DNA of 64,000 nucleotides, taken from contig JAEHOE010000136.1 in NCBI GenBank assembly GCA_016858145.1, positions 62,001 to 126,000 of the forward strand. Reading direction: 5' to 3'. Both the position numbers and the translations under genes were made by a program. Shown here one piece after another: positions 10,638-21,600 of this stretch (positions within the stretch are counted from its first letter, which is position 1; each line of letters opens with the position of its first letter). This DNA comes from Edaphochlamys debaryana. Its lineage: Eukaryota; Chlorophyta; Chlorophyceae; Chlamydomonadales. The notes under the pieces were generated by a model. The model was not told the DNA's origin. It was given only the letters and a program-made list of their open reading frames with translations, and did not search any database.

Positions 10638-13600
10638 TCACTCGGCGGCCCGCCGGCCCGCGCCGCCGCCGGGGTTGTTGGCCGCTCCCCAAAAGGCCTG
10701 CACGGCGTTGTTGACCCCCGTGGAGATCAGGTCCTGCGCGATCTTGCCTGCAGCCGATCCCACCAGGCCTTGCTGCACCACGCCTGTGGGGCCAGACGCG
10801 AGAGCAGGGGGAAGGGGGGCAAGGGCGTAGGCAGGCGGTCTGGACTATTGAGCTCTCGGGTCCGGCGCGGGCATGTCACGCCGCCGCCTCTAGCAGCACG
10901 GCAGGGCGGGGCAGGGCCCTGTGCGACGGCCAACCCTCATCACGACCAGTTTCCTGGCCTCTGTCGCCCACCTGTGGCGATGTTGTCGACCAGCTGGCCC
11001 GTGCGGCTCTCGCCCAGCGCCGCCAGCACAGCCTGGCTGTTGCCGCCCGTGCCCAGGGCTGCCGGGTCAAAGGTTGGTGCCGGCGGCTTGGCGGGGGCGG
11101 GCTTGCCCTGCAGAGCCCAGGGCACGCCGTTGGTCCCCACGCCCCCGCCACCGCCGAGCGCGGCCCCGAGCGCGCCCGGGAGGCCCCCGGGGCCGGCCGG
11201 CTTGCCGCCAAACAAGCCGGGCACGACGGCCGGAACGCCGGCTGGCGCACCGCCGGGAAGGCCAAGAGCCGCGAGGCCGCCGAGGCCGCCGCCGGGCGCC
11301 GCCCCCGCGGCCGAGCCAGCGCCGGCGCCGCCAAGGCCCAGCGCCGCAAGACCGCCCAGGCCGCCCATTCCGTTCGTGCCGAACGGGTTCTGAGCTCCGT
11401 TGCCGCCGCCGTTGCCGCTTCCGCTACCAGCGCCGCCACCGGTGCCGGTGGCAGCGCTGGAGAGGCCGCCGCTGAAGAGGCCCCCCGCGCCGCCCGCGCC
11501 GAGGCCGTTGAAGCCGGCGCCCTGCCAGGCGCTGGCCAGGGCCGGGGCCGGGGAGCCCATGACACGACCGCCCTGCGCCGGGCCCAGGTCACAGCCGCAC
11601 ACGTCGCCGCACCACTGCGTCACCTGTGTGGAGGGCGAGAGGGGGGAGGCATGCAAGGAGGAAGGCTTGGCGTCACTGAACAGTCGAAGGACACGGAGGT
11701 CGCGGATGGTTGGGGAAGCGGTACTTCTGTCAAGATTGATAAGCGTGCATGGTAGGGCGGTAGTTCTTGCCCGTGACAGACATAGAGTGGAGGCGTTGGA
11801 GCGTATGGCGGGCATGTCGCCCGCCCGCTAGACGCCCCCAGCGCCCCACCTCTCGGTTGACCCAGTCCACGTCGACATAGGTGGGCGCCCGGCACTGGCC
11901 CGCCCGCTGTACGGCGCTACAGCCGCCGCCGGTGGTGCAGAGGCCGGGCCTGAGCGCGGAGGACGGGGGACAGCGGGGCTTAGGAGAGGGGCCTTCCTGC
12001 CTCGTGTGCGCTCACACATACAGCAACCCCCGTGGGGGACGGGGGCCAGCTGGGACCATGTAAGGAGGGGGTGCCCTGGCATGTAAGGAGGGGGTGCCCT
12101 GGCATGCTCAGCGCAACACGTCACCTGCATCCAACACCACATCTGCCCTCTCACCTGCTGGGATTGCAGCCATCGACTGCCTTGCACTGCCAGCCGTTCT
12201 GGGAGGCCTTGGCGGCCCCCACCTACACGGACGGACGGGGAGCGGACCGAGCAGGGCTGAGGCACTCTTTCTTTCTCGTAACTTGGGCGAGGGGATCGGA
12301 AGAACACGCCCTCATTCCCTCACGGACCCTCCACATGCATTGCCCAAGCCCAATGACAGCCTTCCACCGCCTCACCACCGCGGTCACGCTTCCGGGCGTG
12401 CCCTGGCCCCTGGTGGAGGACGCAGTCACCGTGAACCTGCGCGGCAGGGTGGGGTGAGGAGGATGGGGAGCGTTGTGTGATGAGACTTGAGGCAGTGGCA
12501 GGCTGTAGCACACTTTGATTGCGCGGGAGCCGAGGGCGGCTTAGCCAGACGGAAGCCCATATCAGGCCAGCGCGGAGGGGAAGTGCTTTCCCGTTGGGCC
12601 GGCGGGGCCCACGCCAGGCCACAGGGTAGCCTCACGCCCACCCGCGCCGCCATGCCTCCCGACCCTTGCCCCGCCCCTCGGGCCCGCAGCCAGGTGCCCT
12701 CCACGCCTCGCCCCCCCCCTCAGCCAGGTCCCCTCCTGGCCTCGCCTGTACTTGGTGTCGCTGCGGAGGCCCCCCACGTCCACACAGGCGCCCTCCGACA
12801 GGGTGCGGTCGTTGGAGTCACGGAAGCCGGGGCCGTCGACCGGCGTGGCGGAAACACTGGGGACAGGTGGCCACGGACAGGACAGGGGGGGCAGCGGAGG
12901 GGGTTTCAGCCAGGAGGCACTGTGGTCCTTCGCTCACGCCGTCTGCGGGCGCCGTCCCACGGCCCCTGGCACCCGTCCGTCCCCTGAGGGAGCACACCCA
13001 GCAGGTGGCGCCCTTGCTTAGCCCCTCTCCTTCTGGAGGTGGTTCTTGCTTGATGACCTCTCCCCCCCTTTGGAGGCGGTTCCTGCTGTCGCAATCCGTG
13101 CCCCCACCCACCGCCACTCGCAGGCTGCTTGGGGGCCCCGTCCCACGGCCCCTGGAACCCGTCACTCGTCCACACCCACCGCCACTCGTCCACGCAGGCT
13201 CCGTTGTCCACTCCGTCCCAGCACAGCCGAGCGCCGCCGTCCACCGCCTTTGGGGGAAAGGGGGGGAGGTAGCACAGAAGTCCAGCTGGGCATGCGGTCG
13301 AGGTGATTCCCGGCTTTTGTGGTTACGGTCTGTCGCAAGGCGTCTCTGTGACTGCATCTCCTGCCAGGGACCCCCCTCTCCTCCTACGGCACATGACGGC
13401 CATCCTTGCCTGCACCCAACGTACACCACATGTGAGTGACCCCGCCCCACCCCCGCTCCCCGACCAGGTCCTTGCCTGCACCCTCAGGTTGGTGGGCGCC
13501 CCGGGCTTGTCGTCTATCCGGCACAGGTCGCTGGGTATGGCGGTGACCTACGGTGGGGTATGGGGAGGAACACGGGTGAACAGGGCAGTGTGTGAAACCG

Positions 13601-14931
13601 GCTCTGGCAGTGCAGTGCCGCCAGTGCAGTGCAACGGGGGTTGAAGCATGGACTTTTGGGTATGCAACCGGGTGCCCCACCAGCCGGCAATGCATTGGTT
13701 GTGCAATGGCGGTGAGGGCGAACGTGGAACGGGCTGCTCCACACCCGCCGACCCGCCCCACACGCTTGCACTGACTCCCAAGCTACCTACGGTCAGCACG
13801 GGCCCCCCCGCCCCCACCTCGGCGGTGCCCCCCGAGGCGGTCTTGGCGCTGTAAGCCTGCACGCGCAGGGTGTAGGAGCGGCCGTTGGGGAGGCCCTCCA
13901 GCACGGCGCTGCGGGCGCTGGTGGAGGTGGACTGCGATGGAGGGAAGGGGGAGGGAAGAGGGAGGGGCACGGCCTAGAAACTGGTGTTGAGGATGAACGG
14001 GAGGAGGGCTGCGTCCTGGCTGCGGGCAGAGGGCGGGGAACCGGGGCCGGATCAGGGTCCGTGAGGAGGGGGGAAAGGGGAAGGGCAGGGACCACCATTG
14101 CCGGTGTCGCACCTGGGCCGGCGCTCCGCTCCGCAGTCCGCTGCTGTAGGCGCTGACCAGGTACTGAGTGACGCAGGCTCCGTTGGCGGGGGGCTCCCAG
14201 GTGAGCAGCACCTTGCCGTCCCGGGGGTCGGCCTGGGGGGGGGGGGCAGGAGGGGGAGGGGAGGATTGGGGTATGGGGGGGCTTAGGCAGGCTCAGCGCG
14301 GATGCAGGGGTCAAGTGCTGGTAAGGATACAGTCATGGCGCGAGGCAGGGGCCCCCAGTCCCGAAGCCTTAGGTGCAGAGCGACAGCGTCACCGTGAGGA
14401 GATGAAGAAAGCCGTCCCTCGCGGCTGGGATCCTCGGCCCACACCCGACCCCGGCTGTCGACCCGTGCGTGTTCAGCCCGTCGCCGTGGCTCGCGCTCGC
14501 GCCTTTGACCTCTCCTGCGCGCTCTCCTCTGCACCTCTCCTCCCACTCGCTCCCTCCTCTCCCCCCCTTTCCCCTCCTCTCCCCACCCCTCGCCCTCCCC
14601 TCCCGTCCTCCCCAGCCCGCACCTTGAGCCGCGTGGGCGGCCCGGGCGGCTGGTCCAGGCAGCCCTGGGAGCCCCGTTCCATCACCACCCGCTCCTCGGC
14701 GGCCGCCGGCCGCGCCCCCGCCAGCAGCAGCGCCGCCGAGGCCGCCAGCAGCGCCGCAGACACCGTCAGGAGACCGCGGAGGGGCTTGTTATGGTGGGGA
14801 TGGGTGCGGGCGCGAGTGCGAAGGCGGCTGTGAGCGCTGGCTGCTGGGGTGGTAGGGGTGGTGGGGGTGGTGGGGGTGGTGGGGCTCGGGGCGCGGAGTG
14901 TCGGGCCGGGGGCACGCCGCGAGGGCGGCAT
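10638..14931 (-). CDS. Secreted or membrane-anchored fibronectin type III protein
   Basis: Eleven exons in transcript order: 14931-14623, 14232-14113, 13931-13791, 13547-13482, 13247-13180, 12856-12746, 12436-12376, 12222-12155, 11949-11850, 11623-10972, 10783-10638; phases agree and give 613 residues. A Thr-Pro repeat (about 18-29) precedes a hydrophobic signal peptide or anchor (about 51-72, LLTVSAALLAASAALLLAGA). Two FN3 domains follow: PPGPPTRLKADPRDGKVLLTW (less its last residue) opens the first (about 94-190); PGAPTNLRAVDGGARLCW opens the second (about 205-290). A cysteine-rich block comes next (about 299-360, including WCGDVCGCDLG), then a long Gly/Ala/Pro-rich low-complexity region and a short conserved-looking tail. 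The intron after 12746 has a GC donor. Likely extracellular or endomembrane; ligand unknown. The ATG at 14931 is the first in frame, but the true start could differ. Confidence 0.75.
12058..12103. repeat. two-copy 23-base tandem repeat in an intron
   Basis: Two identical copies of a 23-base unit beginning ATGTAAGGAGG and ending CCCTGGC (12058-12080, 12081-12103), within an intron of the fibronectin III gene. Confidence 0.85.
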
Positions 14932-15556
14932 GGCTGGGCACTTGCTTGGCAGTGGGGGGTGTCGCGGGGGGCAGAGTGTGGTCGCGCAGGTGGGAGGGTT
15001 GTATGAGTGGGGAGCTGAGAGAGGCAGAGGGTGTGGTGAAAGCGCTGGGTAGCAGGAGCGGGAACGGGGCGGTGGCTAGCGACGGGCTTTGCAAGGGAAC
15101 ATGTTGAGGGGCCGACGTCGCAGCCTGTTGACAGCTTGCAAAACGGCCTTCCAGCGCTGAGCTGCTTCTGACTGACTTCCCAGCTTCTCCAGCTCCTCCC
15201 CAGATGCTCAGGATGAGAGTCCTCGCGCCGCCCTCGAGGGGGCTAGAAGCTTCAAGCTAAGTCGCTGGGCAGGGCGGGGAATGCCGGGAAGACCGTGCCG
15301 CGTGTGCGGGGCAAACCCACCCTGCACCTCTGCGTCGCGCTGCGCATGCAATAGCGAATGTGTACACAACAGTACTACACGTTGAGTTGCACACACACCC
15401 ATCGCTTGCATCAGCGCTGTCGCTTAGCCGCGACCCTAGCCGCGAAGGGACCATCGGCAGCAACCCTTTCCACCCTCTTTTGCACAGTGATAACGCTCTG
15501 ACGCCTCAATACTAGTTCATATGTGTGAAGGGTAGCAAGACATAGCCTGGGACGCG
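14932..15556. promoter_or_regulatory. shared divergent upstream region
   Basis: 625 bases between the starts of the fibronectin III gene (-) and the methyltransferase gene (+). Both promoters must lie here if the start codons are right. No clear TATA box or known operator was recognised. Confidence 0.5.
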
Positions 15557-18019
15557 ATGAAGACAGCAGCATGGCCGCAGGCGCGACCGCATGCCCTGCG
15601 ACCGCGCCTCGCAGCAGCCTCCGTGCACATAAGGATCGCTTCCCAAAGCTGTAGAAGCGGCCGCGGCTGGAGTCTGTCAGTCCTCGCGACGGGCGACCAG
15701 GAGCCTGCGACCGTGCCCGGGGCCCCCGCCCCCAAACCCAAGTGCTATCTGGTTGGCGCGGGGCCAGGGCCAGCCGACTATCTGACGGTACGTACACTCA
15801 TACAGATGGCACTCGGGTGTAAGGCCGTTGTTTTACGAGCAGGGAAACGGGAGGACTTGAAGCGCCGGAGACGCGTGTTGTGGCGGTTGTGGGATAGGGC
15901 GTGCCTTGCCACCGGCGCGGACCACCGAGTGCAGGCCCCCACTAACTTCAGCCCGGCAGGTGCCCTAGGTCGCTGCCCTAGGCCTGAGACTCACCTTGCC
16001 ACCTTGGCCACGCAGCCCTACCCGCAACCAGCACTTCCCCCTGGGTCCCCGCTCCGTCCCTACCTGCGTTTACAGCCCACTCCAGTCACCCTTTCCGGAA
16101 ACGGCCACTGCCACTCACTACTCTGCCACAGATGAAGGCCGTACGGCTGATCAAGGAGGCGGACGTGATCATATACGACGAGCTCGGGTCACAGGTGTGG
16201 GCAACCCTTCGGTGTCACCCCCTCAGCAGGCGCAGGAAGTACCGGGCACTCGACCGTGCTCTCGCGCCCAGCCGGGGCCCATCGCTTCTGGCACGTCGCC
16301 CCTTCCCCCCTCCCTGCCTCCTCGCTTCTCCACCCACAGCCTCACCGTCTGGCCCCTCAACCTCAGGAGGCCCTGGGCTTCGCCCGCCCCGACGCCAGTC
16401 TGGTGTACGTGGGCAAGCGGGGCGGGCGCGAGAGCATCAAGCAGCCCGCTATCGACGCCCTTCTGGTGCAGCACTGCACGGAGGTGGGTGTCGTGGGGAG
16501 TGTGAAAACCCGCGTGTGGCGACCCTATGGTAAAGTGGGGACAGCTGAGGGAAGGGCAGACGCTGGACACTGCAGGGGGCCGGGGAACATGTCCGAGATG
16601 AGGTCAGCCTGGGCATGAGGGGCGGGCGGGGTTGGTCCAAGTGCTGCGGCCCTCGAGGCTTCCTGGGGCACCCGGTCCGTGGTCCTTTAAGAGTGTACAC
16701 CGGGTCGAGCTGTCGTCCAACTGAGCTCTGCAGAGCCTAGGTGGAACTCGCCACATGCCGCTCACAGCGGCCGCTGCTCTGCATGGGGCTGTGCGGCGGC
16801 CCACAGCACTGCACGCGTGATCCTGACTCTTGCCCCCCCCCCCCATACACACACACTGCAGGGCCGGCGGGTGGTGCGGCTCAAGGGCGGCTGCCCCTCG
16901 GTCTTCTCCCGCCTCTCCAGCGAGGTGCGGTTGGGGCACAGCCGCCGCACTCGCGGCTGTGGACGTGCCGGGGATGCGTTGTTGGGGCCTGGGTTGCTCT
17001 AGGGCTCCCTCTGTGTGTGACCACCCCGTTGGCCCCATTCACCCTGCCCTCTGCATCCTGCCCCCTGTATCACCCTAAAGGTGGCGGCCCTGAGCGCTGC
17101 GGGGTTGGAGTGGGAGCTGGTGCCGGGCATTTCCTCGGCCCTGTCGGCGCCCCTGTTCGCAGGTGCGACGGGGCGGCCATACGCCGGTAGAGAGGTACCG
17201 GCCCATCGCCAGATGGGTCCAGCGGCTTGGCCAGGCGTAATGCAACGTTCCTGATCGGGTGCTTGTCCAGTGGTCCTCCTGTCCGGCTTTTGCCATCGGG
17301 GCCTGCCAGCCTTCCCGCCCCTGCCCTGACTGCAGCCATCGCGGCGTGCCCAGCCTTGCCCGCTGCCGCTTACTGATACCTAGCCCACCCCCTGCCTGCC
17401 CTGCCTCCCCTGCCCCCAGGCTTCCCGCTGACGCACAAGTCGCTGAGCCCCTCCTTCACCGTCGTGTCGGGGCACGACGTGGACGGCACGGACTGGGGCG
17501 CCTTCGCGCAGCTTCCCACGCTCGCGGTCCTGATGGCCGGGCGGAACCTGGGCCGGATCGTGGGGAAGCTGGTGGAAGTTGGCTGGGCACCCGACACGCC
17601 GGTGGGTGCGCTCGAAAGCCTTTGGGGGGTGGAGAAGAGGGGAAAGAGATGGTGACGTGGGGGCTGAGGGGGAAGGAGGGTTAGGAGGCGTGGGTGGGGA
17701 CGACAGGGAAAGGGCCAGAGGCGCGGAGCCCAGTCTGGGGAGAACAGGGTGGCGGGGGACGGAGTAGAGGGGGTTATCTGGCCCAGCCGTGCCTGAGACG
17801 TGCTGTGCTCAAGGTCGCTGCCCACACCTTCCCGCGCAGGTGGCTGTCGTACGCTCTGCGGGTCTGCCAGAGCAGCGCGTGTGGCGGTCCTCTCTGCAGG
17901 CGGTGGAGGCCGACACAGCGAACGCCGGGCCGTTATCGCCGTGCATAGTGATCATCGGGCGGGTTGCGGGCGACGCAAATGTCGACGAGGGGACGGGGGA
18001 TGGCGCGGACGGAAGCTGA
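15557..18019 (+). CDS. Uroporphyrinogen-III C-methyltransferase-like enzyme (SUMT/UPM1 family)
   Basis: Exons 15557-15787, 16132-16194, 16367-16483, 16862-16924, 17081-17162, 17420-17601, 17840-18019; 305 residues, all phases agree. The first ~60 residues are Arg/Ser/Ala-rich and look like a plastid transit peptide. CYLVGAGPGPADYLT (about 63-77) is the SAM-binding entry loop of tetrapyrrole methylases. Further family marks are EADVIIYDELGS, YVGKRGGRESIKQPAIDALL, VVRLKGG, VPGISSA, FPLTHK, LAVLMAGRNL and TPVAVVR. The known reaction is double SAM-dependent methylation of uroporphyrinogen III to precorrin-2, the first step toward siroheme for nitrite and sulfite reductases. The usual LKGGDPF..GRGGEE motif here reads LKGGCPSVFSRLSSE, with Cys at 148 in place of Asp. 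It may therefore be a diverged paralogue; activity is not assured. Confidence 0.82.
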
Positions 18020-18689
18020 AGCGCGGGGGGCTGGGAGATGGTGCGGGCATGGCGAACTGTGGACTGACGCGTCCTGTCCTGTGGTGGGTGAGGCTTGGTT
18101 GCGTGAAAAGGCCTTTATTGTGTGCGCAGCTTCGCGCGCTGGGCAGGCCTGGCAGCCTGTGGGCACATTTGCCCTCGGCGGTCGGAGATCATTTATTCCG
18201 CTCCGCTTTTCCTCGTCGATCAGCCCAAAAGTTGGGTCGATTGACACTTACAAGCACAGAGATACTCTTTGACCGCACACAGGGTGTACTCGGCGTGCCG
18301 GGGCACGCCACGCTCAGACTTGCGGGCCTTCCACCAACGAATGGCGTGACAACCACGTCCTAAACAAAGCTCAACTGCTAGGTACTTACCCCCCGTAGCT
18401 GTCGGCCTCGGCGGCCTTCCGGCCCAAAGAGTCATGCAGCAGCTCGCGTCCTGCTCCGGGCGCGGCGTCGCAGCGCCTCGGCCCTGTGTGCTGCCTGGGC
18501 AAGCCTTCAGGGCTGTTGGTGTAGCTCGGGGACCCGCGAGTCACAGACACGCGCCGACCGGAGCCCCGCGGAGCTCCGTGACGCTTCAGGCGTCCACCGG
18601 GTGAGAAACACGTCAAGTGGCCCTGACTGATGCTGGAACGCCGCGTCTCCAGCAGGGGGCCTGTGGTCCGCGGTAGCGACGTCCACGCC
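18020..18689. other. intergenic between methyltransferase and LETM1-like gene
   Basis: No supported exon. An ATG at 18630 is in frame with the ATG at 18690 and could be the true start of the next gene. Confidence 0.4.
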
Positions 18690-21600
18690 ATGCCCCGGTC
18701 GCGGAGCGCAAGGTTGGCTCCTCTGGCCTCAGCGCCGCAGCAGCTGATATCCTGTCGGGTGTCAACGTCTTTGAGCTACTCGTTGGAGTGGTCGCTAGCC
18801 TGCAGCGAGGGGTCCGGCCGGGTCAACATCGAAACGCCCGGACCTACCCTCCCACCCTGCCCCCTCCCGCCCTTCGCGCCACCTCTCTCCCTCACAGGCA
18901 ATCCCAGCTCCAGCCCCAGTCCACCTCAGCCTCTCGGTCCTACAGTCCCAGCCGGACGGCAATCGTGAGCGATCCCAGCCTTGCGCTGCCCATTCCGGGC
19001 ACGAATTCCGCCCTGCCCGTGCCGCCATCCCCGACTGAGGACCCCACCTGGCGCAATGCCGAGCGCACCAGACGGCTAGTGACTCTGGTTGAGACGCGGC
19101 GGCTGTACCGCAACTGCATCCGGGCGCAGTACCTGCTGGGGACGCAGACGCCCCTGTACACGCCCCCGCCGCCGCCCCCGCCCCCTGAGCCCTCCACCGA
19201 AACAGGTGGGCCCGCCGGGGCCGGGCACGCAAGCAGGGATGCATGGGCTACCAGCAAGGGCGAGGGATTGACAAGGAGGAGGGTTGCGAGCAGGGACGCA
19301 GGGGTCATCTGCAAGAGGGGAGGGTGCAACGCGGGACACAAGGAGGGGCGCAGGAGAGACGCGCGCGGGGCTAGCCGCGATCCAGGGGCCACGGTGCTTG
19401 GCAGAACCGCGTTGGCGGTTTGCAGGGGGTGGCGGTCCACGGGGCCACCCACCCTTCTGACAGATTCAGGTCTTCTTTGACTGCTCTCCTGTCCCTCTGT
19501 CCTTCCCCTCTCTCCTACCCCGGCTCCCCACTCCGCCCGCTGCAGAGGGCTCTGCCGGCACCGACGCGGACGGCGCCTCCGCCCGCGCCGTTCCCGCCTC
19601 GCCCTCCCCCTCCCCCTCCCCCGAGGAGGAGGCGGCGCTCAAGGCGGCGGTGGACGCTGCGGCGGAGATGGCGCTGGTGTCGGAGCAGCTCAAGGTGGGG
19701 GGAGGGGCGCGGGAGGGGGAGGGGAAGGGGAGGGGGAGGAAGGGGGCAGCGGGAGGGGGGCAGCGGGAGGGGGGCAGCGGGAGGGGGGCAGCGGGAGGGG
19801 GGCAGCGGGAGGGGGAGGAGAGGGGCACCTCTAGGTAGGGCGGGGGCCCACAGTACTGAGTCCTACCCTTGCACACTGCCTAACATAGTTAGCGGGAGGG
19901 GGGGGGGGGCGGGAGGAGGATGGAGACATGCATTGGTTGCCGGGCATGGGACGGAGGAGGGCGAGGGGACAGGGGCGAGTTGGTTGGAAGGTCAAGTAGC
20001 GGATTGCAGGAGCCCTCAGCCCCTCCCTGCCCTCCCACTCTCACACCCTGCCTGCCACCCTGCTGCCCGCAGGCCAGCCTCCGTGCGCTCCCCGCCGGCT
20101 TCGGCACCCTCATCTTCGCCCCCGGCTCCGGACCGGGGGCGGAGCAGCGCGTGCGGGAGACGGCGCGCGGGTTCGCCCTGGCGCTGCGGGAGCGTCTAGG
20201 CGCGGAGCTGCAGCACTTCCCCATCCCGGCGTGAGTGGGGAGGTGCCGGAGGGGCGGAGAGGCGGGGCGGGGGAGTCTGGGAGCGTGTATGGGGCTCGGG
20301 TTCGTGGCTGTGTGGCTGTGTGGGTTCGGCTGGAGCATCGCCGCGCGCAGAGTGCAATGGGCGCGTAGGTGTATTGGCGGCGAGCAGCCTGCCAGGGCCC
20401 GGGCGGCTGGAATTCCGACGCCCACCTTGCCTCGGGAGCGCTTAGTGCCCGAAGCTCTACACACGCGGCCACTCGTCCTCAATCCCCCTGCCCTATCGGG
20501 CTCGCCGGCCGCCGCCTTATCATTTCCCGCCTAAAAACACACCCCCACACCCCCTCCACCCCTTCCGCCCCCCAGGGAGGCTGTGCAGCACCAGATGGAC
20601 CAACGCAACGCCCGCTTCTCGCGCCGCGTGCTGCCGGAGGAGCCGGGGCAGGGCAAGCAGGGGGCTGGAGCGGCAGGCGGCGGCGGGGCGGCGGCGGGGG
20701 CGGCGGGCGCGGGCGCGGATCAGGGCGTGGCGGGGCAGAGCGGCGAGGGGGAGCCGTGGAGCCGGGGGCCGCTGGAGCGACTCGAGGTGGGGGCGGGGGT
20801 TGGGGAGACAGGGGGGACGGGGAAACGGGAGAGCATGGGAAATCGAGGGGAGGCGCGGAGGCTGCGGGCTGGGGTAGGAGCGAGTGGGTGGAGGACAAAC
20901 GAGGTGGAGCGGGGCGCTCCGTGTCTTTGTCCACCCGGGCTCGGCTCACTCGAGTATCCACGCCTGGGCCCGCGCCTTCCTCGGCACCCTGCAGGCCGCC
21001 GAGCGGGCCGCCGGTGAGCTGATCGCCAAGAAGATCAAGCCGGCGCTCAAGAAGGTGGGTGGGGCAGGGCGGGGCATACCGGTTGGTACTAAGTCCCCAG
21101 CCTCTGCCTCAACCCAGCGAGGCAACACAGTCCTGCTCAGCTTACCAGCCCATGTACTCAACACGGCAACCCCTCGTTAGTTGGTCGCCGGGCGCTACGT
21201 GCAGCCGCCTCTTCTCCTGAGCGGGCGAGTCGGTCCCGCTCACTCACCAGTCCGTGCCCACCCCAGCCCACCCCAACCAACTAACCAACTAACGACCAAC
21301 CGACCAACCATAACTGCCCCCCAGGCCAGCGAGAAGGACCCGCTGGAGGTGCTGCGGGACACGGGCTCCTTCCTGCGGGGCTTCTGGGTGCGGCTCAACG
21401 GGGGCTCCCCCGCCGGCATGGCGGCGGCACGGGCGGGGCTGGACCTGCCCCTGCCCGTGGGCAGCACGCAGCGGAGCGAGCTGGTGAGCAGGGGGGTAAG
21501 CGAGGTGGGGGCAGGAGGAGAGAAGGGGCAGTGCAATCGCGTGGTTTGGAGAGGGGAAGGGGAAGGGGCGACTGCCTAGTGGGGCGCGCTGCTGCTGGGG

